Assembly: GCA_973895155.1 (NCBI GenBank)
Contig: OZ316894.1
Coordinates: forward strand, 16,492,001-16,556,000
Source of the DNA: Marsupella aquatica
Taxonomy: Eukaryota > Marchantiophyta
Reading direction: 5' to 3'
DNA: 64,000 bases
This document shows positions 47,701 through 59,124 of the stretch, in pieces. The notes under the pieces were generated by a model that made no database searches, was not told the origin of the DNA, and saw only the letters and a program-made list of their open reading frames with translations. How positions within the stretch are numbered: the first letter of the stretch is position 1; every line of letters starts with the position of its first letter. The translations under genes were made by a program, and so were the position numbers.

Positions 47701-50700
47701 GATAAAGCTCAACAAAAGCTCAACTAAGTAGAAACTTGCACCCCCAAATTTCTTTCAACCTCCTTGCCCACCCTAACTTTCCACTTGCTTTATCCCCAAA
47801 TCCTAACTGGTTTTTTCTGTTTCACCTTAGCCTCTTTCATACAATTGATTTAATGAAGGTAATCAAAACGTTTTGGGACTTGAATTTTCTTCAAATTTTT
47901 GTAGTAAATAGGTCCCCAAGGTAGGTAGCTCTTTAAAAATTAAATCTCATCCCATACAGCCCCAGGGAACAAAATTATGGTTAGAGAACTCTTTTGATGC
48001 ATCTTAGGATATTCACATACCACAGTAATATAGAAATAACATCATGAAAACCCTAAAAGAATAATCAATTAATTGTCATTGGTTGAAAGTGATGAAGAAC
48101 TAAACTTAAGATTAGCCCCATACCTGAGTGTCCGATATTTCTGACGTTAGTATAAGGTTAAATACCTTGAGCAAATTGAAAGTGCACATTTCATCATTAA
48201 TTATCAACACTTATCTCATTTATCAATCTCATACATTTTAATACATGAATGTTGTCATCTTGTGCACCATCATTACTATTCTCTTTTTTAGCCAATGATA
48301 GATCAAATTAGTCAATCAATTAATCTAACGGCTAGAATTAGTGCTTACTGATTTTTAAGTGAAGAAATTAGATATAAATAAATCAAGTACTATAAATGAT
48401 GTGTCACTGTCCATGGGTATGATGGGAGACAACCTTCCAGATCCGAGCTTTGGTTTCTAGTTACCAGAGGTTTATTTTACGTCCACTATTTGTTATTTGG
48501 GATATTGATTTTTGTTTTTGCAAAGATTTTACCATTCTCAGGTCTAACCATGTTTCTTGGTGTCACAACAAACACAAATGGTTGTGTTTGTTTGTCGCCG
48601 CAAATATTGCCAATTGTGTTTGTGGCAACAATTGCTGATGTGGTGCAACCATGGGCCAGAAATTTTGGAATGAACTTGTCATGGGGCCCATAACTAAACC
48701 TGAAGAATTTTAATTTCTGGTCAACCACAATATTCTATTGGATAACTGAATGAACTCTATTTGAAACAAAAATTGTTTGGTGTGATCCAGAACCTTCAAG
48801 CTACCTACCAAAAAAGCTGGGGCTTTTGGACATTTCCAACACTCCCCCTGTACCTCCAAAAATCACTTTTTCACAAACTGCAATCTTTATGCACAGGTTT
48901 GCCCCTTGTTCATCCAACTCCAAAAGAAAACAGTTGTCAGTGACCCTCATCAATCAAAAGTCAAATGGAAGCAAAATTCGTACACTCAAAAGGAAATTGC
49001 TACTAGGGGAATTGAAAGGGTCTCCTCGAGGAATTCCAACGCTACAAGGTAGAGCACAAGCAAAAGTCTAGATCTCAATGCATGCCTACAACAAGAGAAT
49101 CAATCATTCAGGGGTGGGGCCAAAACTAAAGACAAAAGTTGGTCCAAAAAAGGTTTTGCCCCCTTTGTCATCCAATTTTCAAAGAAAACAGTTGTCACCA
49201 ACATCAATCACAAGTCAAATGGATGTTGGTTGAAGGTAGCAAGGGGAGGTATGTTGGGTTACTTTCAAAGTACATATTCCATGGCACAGACTACGCAAAT
49301 AATATTTTACATCTTTAGTAGCACCACATTTGCCAACAACATCTTGACTGTACTTCACTAGCTGGGGCACATCATACTAAGAAGGCATAACATACGCAAA
49401 GCAAAATCCCAACAGTTCCAGAGTTTAGGGTTTTCTGAAATGTGGATATGGAATTCTTTATCCCCTCTACACATTGAAAATTCTTCCTCAGGCCCTTCCT
49501 ACCCATTCATCTTCTCCTCTTTTTGCACATTTTCAATTAATTATAATCACTGCTGATGCCACCCCAATGTCTACAGGCCTACTGCCTAGCTTGCAAATCC
49601 GAAACTTTCATCTGTTGTCAGGGGAAGCCTAAGGAAGAACAGGTTACATTGTAATGGGGCAATGGACCACTGTTCATGGACAATGATGTTACTCAGTATT
49701 TTCTGTTTTTGTGAAAAAGTGCACCCTGTCCTTCAAGCTTACTGCAACACTCTCAGTAATGTTTTACCCTACAAGTATTCCAATTCGCTTGAGGCAAACA
49801 TCTCACAAATAATTCGTGATTTACACTCTGGAGCTTTTGTGGTGGAGAGTGACGCCTCTAGACCCTGACTCTAGGGTGGCAAATAGTTTCAAGGTGAGGC
49901 AACAGGTGGGGGAAGGCAGCCATGGGGCCAAGAAAGGCTCGGGCATTCAGGCTCGTAGAAGAACAAAGCCTACGAGCTGACAATGGGTGGTCTATCAAGG
50001 GGAGTTCCAGATTTCTCACCCCCAATGAAGAGTTGACTTTGTTTGGACTCCCTCGAGCAAGAAATTTTTTGGGAGTGGTCAAAGTAGAGGTTATCAGGGA
50101 AGGCAACCTGCTCCACCCCCACCCTCGAATCGACCTTGTGATTGTGTGGCGGACCTTAGAGTCAGGATACGACGAAGACCAGACCCTTGACCCGCAGGCT
50201 GGTTCGTGTAACCAAGGTGACTCGGTCCTCTCTCCCCCGACCAGAAATTACCGCGTCACCGGTAGATCGAGTCGCGAAAGCAAACGTGTAAGCAGTACCG
50301 CAGATTCCGATGCTACGACTACAGTAGTATATCAGTCTGTAAATTTACATTGCGGTACCGTCTCGTACAAACGTCGGAACTACCGTATCTGCGAAACTTG
50401 CTGTACAGTATCCTCAACCGGACGACCGGATTAATGTACTGTACGGTAGGTACGGGACCTGATTCGAAGGGAACTAGCCTCCCTCCCTTCACTGCCCCCG
50501 CGGCCCCGCCCATGCTCCTGTAGTCCGGTACTCTGGTTGGCCCCATTCACCCGCTTAGTGCCAGGGTTCCATCGGTTTTCTTGTCCAGCGACAACTCCCT
50601 GATACCAACGCACGGCTGGCGTGCTAGGGTTTGATGGGGGTCGCCGGTTGCGAGTCGAGTGACGCCACCCAAGTCCCTTAGGCCCCATCGTTGCCCTCGT

Positions 50701-50900
50701 CGGCCCTCTCTGGCCCCTGACGGTCGCCTGCCTCCTAGCCCTCCTCATCAATAATCCCTGTCGACGAGAGACTGGACCAGACCAGCTGACCAGACCCGTC
50801 GACCAGAACAGACGACAGTCCTGACCTAAGATCACCTGCGACCATACGGTCCTTTACTACTTTGGCCTTTGGGCTCTGACCCGACGCGACACTACTACTG
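44746..50900. other. long gene-poor region
   Basis: About 6 kb without a supported gene. 45.3-49.8 kb is AT-rich with stops in all frames. Open frames of 142 codons (44883-45311, minus) and 170 codons (49922-50434, plus) show no family motifs and are rejected. At 50.28-50.47 kb there is a cluster of GTAC-centred near-palindromes (GCGGTACCG, CTGTACAGTA, TACTGTACGGTA). From about 50.45 kb the GC content rises toward the PP2C 5' region. Confidence 0.45.
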
Positions 50901-52237
50901 GCTACTACTACACTGCTCTAGAGTCCTACAGTGGTAGTGGACAGTACTGTCTTGTTCCCTCCTCTTTCCTTCGCTTCCCGGTCCTTCGCATCCGACCCCG
51001 GGCCTTGGCTTGTTCGGTTTGGCTTGGCCCGGGCCTGACTTTGCAGGCCTGGTTGGTTGGTTGGTCCCGTCGTCCCGTCGTAATGGCGACGGTCGGTCTC
51101 CTCCTCGAGCGTCTGTGTCTGTGCGCCGAAGACGAGAGCGCTAGGAAGGAAGATTGACATAAGTCGTTCACTTGCTCGCTCGCTGATGTTGGTGTGCGAT
51201 CTTCTTTTCTTTTCTTCTCCCTCTCCTTCTATTTCTTCGAAAGCGTCGGAACTCCACCCTTTCTGCCTCTCACCATCATCTCCACCTAGCTCAGCTTCCC
51301 TTCCTTCCGGCGCTTCTGTGCTCGCTTGCTTGTTTGCTTGTGAAGGTGACGAAGAACGGGCGCGCGGGCGGTCAGGCGGGCGGTCGGTCGGTCGAGCTTG
51401 GCTTTGCGAGAGAGGTTGCGTGCTGCTGGAAAGTTTGGGTTGCGGATCGAAGGAGCAGGGCAGGGCACGGCAGGGCAGGGCAGGGCGGAGCGGGGCGGGG
51501 CGGGGCGGGGCGGTCGGGCTATGACATGATCTAGCTGGCTCATATCCATGGTGTGGTTTTCGGGGAGTTGTTCGACGGAGCTAGCAGCACTCTCTCGTCT
51601 GAGTTCCTGCTACTACTACTAGGTCAAAGCTGTCAGTAGGACGGTATTGAACGCTCGGACGAGCCTGGAGAACGGCCCGGGAGTTCTAGAGCTGGTTCGA
51701 GGTGAAATGGTATCCGACACAAATTTTGGTGATTCGAAATCCAGCTGAGATGTGCTTTCTCAGGCTCAGCTCTCTCCGCAAGGCATGTATTCCTGCGTTA
51801 CATACCGGACCTTACGAGCACTCGTCCACCGTCAAGGGACGATGTTGAAATGCTTCTGATTTGACAGTTCTTAGTAACGAAATGGGCCTTTAGGCTTGAT
51901 TTGGAGGGTTGATGCGTTATGCACCTGACACGGAAATGACTGGCAGTCTGCCAATCAAAAGGGGACCTTCTTGTCAGCTGAGCTATGGAAGGATCTATTT
52001 GCTGGAACTGACGATGAATGGTCCTAAGTGGTGGGATCATGAGATGTCTGGATGCCTCCTCTCTAGATGGGAAGCAAGCGAGCTGCCGCCGGTGACACAT
52101 CCCGGGAGAGAGAGATGTCTGCACATTCTTTCACATGCACAGTGAGAGAGCTTGAGTTCATTTGGGAGGAGAGTGGTTATAATTTTGGCGTGTCGGGCGT
52201 TGGCTGATTTGTGTTGTTGTCTGTTTGGTGGCCGCAG
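50901..52237 (+). promoter_or_regulatory. GC-rich promoter and 5' UTR region of the PP2C gene
   Basis: Pyrimidine-rich and CG-rich DNA precedes the phosphatase. At 51455-51515 the plus strand carries repeated GGGCAGGGCA and then GGGGC units. The start codon at 52238 directly follows a good acceptor (GTGGCCGCAG), so a 5' UTR intron is likely. A possible donor is GAG/GTGAAA near 51700, with the leader exon upstream of it. No TATA box was assigned. Confidence 0.45.
51455..51517. repeat. G-rich minisatellite, GGGCA/GGGGC units
   Basis: Five or more GGGCA-type units are followed by four consecutive GGGGC units on the plus strand. The pattern has G-quadruplex potential in the likely leader or promoter of the PP2C gene. 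Translations across it are low-complexity and not proteins. Confidence 0.8.
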
Positions 52238-54125
52238 ATGGTTCCTGGGATGCAACCGTCATCTAGGCAGAATGGCGCTGCTGCGGACACAGGGAAAGGG
52301 CAGGGACAGGGCTCACACCAACAGGTTGTTCACGGATTCTCATTAGTGAAAGGAAAATCTAGACATCCCATGGAAGACAAACACGTAGCAGAGTATAAGC
52401 GCGTGAAGGATCACGAGTTGGGGCTGTTTGCAATCTACGACGGTCATCTCGGTGATAGTGTCCCCGCTTACCTCCAACGAAACCTTTTCGACAATATTAT
52501 CAATGAGGTTTATATTCTATGCCGTATTCCTAATGTGCTGTTTAGTATGGAGTGCTTACAGTCAACGTTCTGCTCCTTGTAGGCGTATATATAGAGAGAT
52601 GTATTCTTGAGGGACTGCTGAAGGGGTCCTTTCTTCTTCTGAACTCCTCAAGCGTGTTTCGTCGCTGGGCTGCCGGAGACCATTGCACCTCGCGCACTGT
52701 ATAGCTTTCTAAATAGGGGCGTAGATGTGATATTTCTTGAGTTTAGGGACCAGCCGTTTGGACAAGGATTTTGTTTGGCCAGGGAGAGATCCGTAGCTCC
52801 TGTTCTTCGTAAGCGGCAAAATTGGTTCGGTTTACGTCGAATACCGTACTATCGCTTCATCGACTCTGAGTCTGCTGTAGGCTACAGTCGTGGATGTTCT
52901 GCAAGCAGCTGTGTTGTCGATCAATGAGCTCATTGGGGGTTGTTGCGTTGGGTTGCGGTTGCGGTTGAAGATGACGTCCATCCACGAGTGTCAAGTGGCG
53001 ATAGTCGCTTGCAGATCAGCACCCTTCAAAATTCGGTTCTGTTACACGCCTAGATAGGATGTGGTGGTTTCTCATCTTGTCTTGACATGTGTGTTGATGC
53101 TGATTCTGATTATTTTCTCTACAGAACGGATTCTGGAACCGTCCCTCTGAAGCAATCAAGAAAGCATATCTAAATACAGACGGCACCATTCTGGATAAAG
53201 CTCCCACTTTAGGTCTGGGCGGATCCACAGCTGTCACAGCAATCTTGATTGACGGGAGGCGCCTCTTTGTGGCCAATGTCGGGGACTCGAGAGCTGTTCT
53301 GTCCAAGGGTGGTACTGCTATTCAGCTTTCCGTAGATCATGAACCTAGCGCCGAAAGGCGGAGCATTGAGGGCAAAGGGGGCTTTGTCTCCAACATGCCA
53401 GGTAGGTGTATCTTGCGGAAGGCAATCCTCGCTACTAAATACTCAATCGGCAAATAAGTCGGTGATGATCTCATAACTACTGAGCTACGAAGGGCTATGG
53501 TGCTGATTTTTTCAAGTACTCCTCTCCGAAGTTTTGGGTAGATATACAACCGCAGCTCATGTTACCTGAATCACACGGTTCCTTGGGTGGGATTCCCGGA
53601 GAACCTGGATGTACGACATTCTTTAAAAATTTGCCCCGTGTCTCATGGTCAAGCGACGCCGTTTTGTATTTTTCAGGTGATGTACCGCGTGTTGATGGCC
53701 AGCTGGCCGTAGCTCGCGCATTTGGTGACAAAAGCTTGAAAATCCATCTAAGTGCTCAACCTGATGTCCACGAGGAGAGGATTGATAGCACCTCAGAGTT
53801 TCTTATTCTAGCCAGTGACGGTCTTTGGAAGGTCTCTACTTGCAGCATTCATCACATTCGTACTTGAGTTTTACCAGAAACCGGAATGTCCTGATCTTCC
53901 TGCATGTTTGAATTCTTGATGACAACAGTATGCATTTTTTCCCTTGGGTTGAGTATTGACAGATTTTCTGTTCGCGTTTATGGGCAGGTCATGAAGAACC
54001 AGGAAGCAGTGGATCATGTCAAGAAAGTTCGGGATCCACAGGTTGCTGCGAAGATGCTAACAGATGAAGCCCTGGTTCGGAAGAGCAAGGACGATATCTC
54101 ATGCGTTGTTGTTCGACTCCGTTGA
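52238..54125 (+). CDS. protein phosphatase 2C, clade-F-like
   Basis: Four exons: 52238-52507, 53125-53401, 53677-53831 and 53988-54125, closing in frame at 279 residues, the usual size of compact plant PP2Cs such as At1g34750/At1g78200. It is a Mg2+/Mn2+-dependent Ser/Thr phosphatase, probably cytosolic or nuclear, as no signal peptide is seen. Motifs in order: [15 protein letters not shown] (metal ligands E46, D47), [10 protein letters not shown] (D68, G69, H70), [80 protein letters not shown] (D230) and [13 protein letters not shown] (D269/D270). All metal-binding residues are present, so it should be active. The glycine/glutamine-rich first 30 residues are not conserved. The start was chosen as the ATG immediately after the predicted 5' UTR intron acceptor. 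Confidence 0.95.
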
Positions 54126-56509
54126 GGTCACTCGTTTTCAGTCAACCCCATTCTTTTTAGATGAAATGCCCTTCACTGCGAACTTTTAAAAGTTGTGGAA
54201 GTTCTGCTAGTCAAGGTTCTCGTTTATCTGAACTCTTTGGAATCCAGTAGAATTGTCTGGAAATTACCAGCTTTTTCCTACTTGTAAATATGACAGGCTG
54301 GCGTATAGTTGAATTGTGTCAATCTTTTGTATGCCCGCCTTCAGTACGTATTCCTTCAGTGAAAACACCCAAGCTTGTTTCCGATTGTGGAAATGTAGTG
54401 TCTCAAACGGCCCAGCCCAATTGCTAGTATTCCATTCTTAAATAGGCTGAGATGTAGTAATTTTGCAGTTTTTGTGCAAGAAGTTGCTGCTTTAGGTACT
54501 TGATTCAGCATAGTGATTCAGAAATATTGTGGCAAGGCTGTGGTGCTTACCCAACAATAATGTTCCCTATACTGCCGGCAGCAGTTTGTAATGCGGTTCC
54601 CATGGAGCAGTGCAATATACCTGATTTGGATTGTGTGCAGATAGGTAGCTGTGTCCATGTAGGTGCCTTGCATAGTGACCTATCGTGCTCGAGTTCCTCA
54701 GTTGTTTGTAAATACGTAGTATACAGAGGCTCTTGTCCAGAGACTCGACTATTTCGGGCTATGGTGGACTTGTTATTTGTGTGCATGGACACCTCAAGGT
54801 TGAAACGCTCGTCTATTGCTTTTCGCTTCAATGAATGTGATAGTAGTTTACTCCCTTAGTATTGAATTTCAAAAGTAATTATCTGCTCTCAGCTCCAACC
54901 CATTTAGTCCATGACGCAGCAGACATTTTGGAACAACTCCCTCTCAAATACGCTGGGTTGGCGTCAAATACCTTTCCGGTCGTAGGTCTTGTGAAATTTT
55001 GCACTGACTGTCTTTGTTCTTGATTAGAGGGCTTTCTGGGGCGAGCTGGAGGTTTTTTCAAGTGGGCTGAAATGTTTGTTGAAATCCATTTTTAACCATC
55101 GTGCTTTTTTTAGTGGATGTCAATGTGAGTGTTTTGCCAAGCATGGTATCAGTTAGCTTAAACAAGGTCATGGTTGTGGTTGGTACTTGTTTGGTTCTCC
55201 TTGCCCCAACATGTAGTTCCTTTCGTCAAGGGTTTCCCACAAGGCAATGGCTACTGCAGGACCACAACCGTCTAAGAAAGAATGGTCCATGAGGCATCAG
55301 TTGTTTCATTTAGTGAAGTGACCATGCCTTTCAGCAGACGGGACCTTTGAAACTGTTTTTCGTAGTGATGCGAAGGAAACATAGCTGAGGGGCGGGTGAA
55401 GGGAATGTGAGAAGTTCGATCTGCGAAGGACTAGACCTTTCTGAGGCTTTTTCAAGAGAAGGTCATCGAATGTCTAACATATCCAGGCAGGTGCCATGAC
55501 GGCATGAGTGACCATGAACTTATAGGATCATTTTGACTTCAAATTTGCCTTTATGAAACTCACCTAACTGACTGGGAAGGTTGTTTGATTCCCGGTGAGG
55601 AAAACGGTATGGATTAATCGTCACAAGTGTTTGGATGTGGAAGTTTTCGTAACAGGTTTATAGGACTTTCCCTTATGTCAACTCTGAATGTCTCGAGAGG
55701 TTTTTCAGATGGCATACGCTCGGTGTTGCCTACTGCAACAATGAAAACATAGGTTTTTTGTTTGAAAAGGTCGATGATGTGCACCCTCGTAATGCCCATT
55801 TAAGTGTGGGAAATTTGAATCTGTTGTCTTACTACCAAAGCGAAGACTGGGCCTTAGCTATATGTTGGGTACGGTCGGTGCAATGTAGAACTAGATGATA
55901 CCAGCCATTGTGTGTACTTCAGTTGGTCTGGAGGAAATGATAATATACCCGCCTTTGCTCTCCTTCAGAAATCCCTTGGCGCGCTACCTGAATGCACGGG
56001 TTAACTGATCTGCCACATAACCTTTTCGCACGTGATCTTTTGAAGCATGACCTGGCCATAGGTTTCCTACATTAATTCTCGTTTGCAAGTTTTAGCTCAG
56101 AGCATCTGATTTGGTACTCTGATCAGTCTATTTTTTTCTTCATTCACTCAAAGGACTACAAAGTAAGGCTCTCGGTGGTCTTTAACTTATTTGATCTCAC
56201 TGCTGAGCTCACTTCGTCCGTAGTAGGGATCTCCTTGAAACTACTGTATGTCACCACTTGGTTCTCACGTCAGGACTTGAAGACAGTCAATTGTCATTAT
56301 TGATGCTCGACTCTGTCCATTGAAGCGGGAATGAACCTTTAAAGTAATCAACGGAAAGACAAGCCAAAATATGAATATCTCGGTGAGGGACAGATTGAAG
56401 ATGCCCAATCGAGCTGCAGATCGTACTACCTTTAAAGATTCGCCCGTTGAAAGTAAACAAAACTGGCCTATAAAGCATCACCAATTTCAGGTTGACTCTA
56501 GTACGAATT
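54126..56509. other. 3' flank of PP2C and intergenic DNA
   Basis: The first few hundred bases are presumably the PP2C 3' UTR. A 119-codon frame at 54500-54859 has no family motif. No other gene found. Confidence 0.4.
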
Positions 56510-56690
56510 GGTTGCCCCCTGACACGTAGAAAATTATATGTTGATGTCGAACATTTTTCAGCCCACCTTGAACTGACACGTAGAAAAGTATTTATTGAAG
56601 TTGAGCTTACGTCAGCCCACCTTAAGCCACTGACACGTAGAGACGTATCTATTGAACACTGAACTTATGTCAGCCCACAAGAGAATTGAT
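56510..56690. repeat. three-copy tandem repeat, ~63-66 bp unit
   Basis: CTGACACGTAGA(A/G)A recurs at about 56519, 56572 and 56631. Each is followed by TATT(G)ATG(A)-type sequence, GAACTT or GAACAT, and (T)CAGCCCAC. ACACGTAG contains an ACGT core. Confidence 0.8.
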
Positions 56691-56810
56691 GACACTCATT
56701 GTGATATTCTTGGATTGCATTATAGAAATGATTACAGACTTAATTAATGACACTCATTGTGATATTCTTGGATTGTATTGTAGGAATGATTACACTCAAT
56801 TTGATATTCA
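56685..56810. repeat. two-copy tandem repeat, ~63-bp unit
   Basis: GACACTCATTGTGATATTCT starts at about 56691 and again at 56748. Both copies continue with TGGATTGTATTGTAGGAATG-like sequence and ATTACA. It abuts the preceding array. Confidence 0.85.
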
Positions 56811-59124
56811 TTTTTATGCATTAAATTATATTATTATATTCGTGATTGATACAATCTAGTTTTAGCAATGTGTGTCGAGAATGGTCCTACCTCTGAATAA
56901 GATAAATTTGGTGTGTGTTAGAACCAGCCAACTATAAAATGCAGATCTAACCGAGGATCCTCGCTCCACCGCTTTTCAATGAGGATTGCACTCCAATTCA
57001 CAGAAATGATGTTGAAATTGCTTCCATTAACCTCGGAAGTGAGATGGAAAGACTTGAATAGAGCTTTAAGCAGTTCTATGTGAATGGAAGGAGTAATCCC
57101 CTTTCAGTATTTTTGTAACCCAGGCAAGTCAATTGGCCAAATGGTTAAATTTTGTCCAGGATTCGATGTTGAAGTACCCTCCACACCAGGAAACCAGTCA
57201 GACCCGGAAACCACCATGGGCGTTATTTCTCATGCTTTCTTCGACTGGAAATACCGATTTATGTCTTGGAGAGCACACCTATGGCAGGTTGGAGAATCCA
57301 AGTGTTGCTCATTATCATCCCGAGGAACTACGGCACATTATTAAAGTAATTCCACCTGAACCAGATTTTACTTTAGACACTCGCATCTCTGTTATCCAGG
57401 ACACAGGAAATACAACATACTCATACAATCATACCCCTATTCAAGACAAATCGCACTTTGTCACTCTGTAGTATTTGCACCCAAGTCGTGGTAGGAAGTG
57501 TTGAATCGCCTCGACAAGTCCGAGGGAGAGAATACTACTTGTGATTATTATCCTTTGTGTTGCATTCTTACTGTCACCATGCCTACTTTAGTTACCAGGA
57601 AACAACGTTCCTGTATCTGTGGCAAGAACCTGGATACATTTATTTGGGGGGACACATTATATACACCCCCACACTGATGAAAGACCTGTTGTCCACAAGC
57701 AGCTGTCGAAACATTGCAATCCACCTTACCCTGTGTTCAAGGTTATACTAACCAATTATTGTAACGCGCTCAATTGTACTTTTCGGTGATACTCCCAAAA
57801 TGAGCAGAGAGCGCTCTCACTCAAATCACACGGAAAAGCACTTGTGAATAAAAATCGTGTGTAAATGCTCCTGTACCAATCATATCGAATAATCGCAGAC
57901 CCTAAAACTTCATATTTGAACTTGATCTAAAACATCGCAATTGTTACAACCTGACGCGCAATGTCATTGATTTGTTTCGGTACGTTGAAACGGACTCGTA
58001 CAGTGCTTTGGACTTCTTCTCACGCTCTTAATCCTCGATCATCTGTACTTAATATATACATTACCAATTCGCACGAGTAAATATTTATTTCTACTCTTTG
58101 CGCCCCAATTGGGGTGCCGTTTAAGGTGAACTAGTGTTCAAATCTGGGTAAAACGCTTGGGTACTCCTACTATCTTGGCCCAAATCTTTCGATCTAAATT
58201 GAGTATTGGCTTTGATGGTCTAAGATTTTGCATAAGCCTGGTCGAGAAGACTGAGATGCCTTGTATGATCGAACAAAACCTGGTAAGAACTTCAAATAAA
58301 ACGAATGATTGGGCCCTCTACATTCACACTATGGGTCCAGCATCGGTGGTTCCAAGTTAAACCACAAATATGCTCATGTTACTTTTTACAAACCAAAAGT
58401 CCGCAAGCAACTTTCCGGTGTAACTAGAGAACTATTGATAGGAGAAATACATACCATGATGAAGTAATGCTACATACTTATCTAAGCCAAATGTCGTCAA
58501 TTCTTCTTTTTCCGCAGATTGCGCCACTTGTCCTTAAGATCAACTGCGGTACGACTCTCATGAAACTTGCCGACCCCAGACTCAAGGATCCGCGTCCATT
58601 GAAAGCCCCATTCTCCATCATTAGAGAACATGTTCACACCCTCCTGCACCGCATTTTGAAAAACTCAGCTCAAAGAACAGAGGTGACTGAAGTCAACGTT
58701 AAATGAGAAGTATAGGCTGCATGATTCCTAAAATCAAGACAGCACCTTCAAGGCATCTTCCTCACTTCCAGTCCAAGGTAAGTTTTGCCGTCGAACACCA
58801 GGAATTGCACCGCGCCCCCTATGCCAATACCACAGAAACCCATCATCAATTACTCCAGTTGCACAATTCTGACAGAAAACAACTCCATTACAATTCATTT
58901 GAGTCATAGTTGGCAATGCAAATAGCCTCCAATGCTACTAATTCTCGTCCTGAAGCAAAAAGTTCCGCAATATCTTCCCCTCACTAGCTGATCGTACTTG
59001 CAATCAATTAGCATTGAACATGGCAATGTCCATCTTTCAGGCTAGCGTAACCTTCCCAGCACTCCATAATCAATCATAGGGAGTGAACATATTTGAGTGC
59101 AGAGACTAGACCATGGAATTGTTT
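56811..59124. other. intergenic, possible decayed coding fragments
   Basis: A 112-codon plus-strand frame at 57133-57471 contains the protein-like stretch HPEELRHIIKVIPPEPDF but matches no family I know and has no start context or flanking exons. It may be a relic of a mobile element. The right edge is the 3' flank of the PHD-like gene. Confidence 0.35.

Noticed and set aside
49922-50434. 170-codon plus-strand frame
   Set aside because: No recognisable domain, no splice context, and a composition that changes midway into a palindrome-rich non-coding block.
54500-54859. 119-codon plus-strand frame downstream of PP2C
   Set aside because: Frames of similar length exist on the opposite strand at the same place, with no motifs and no splice context.
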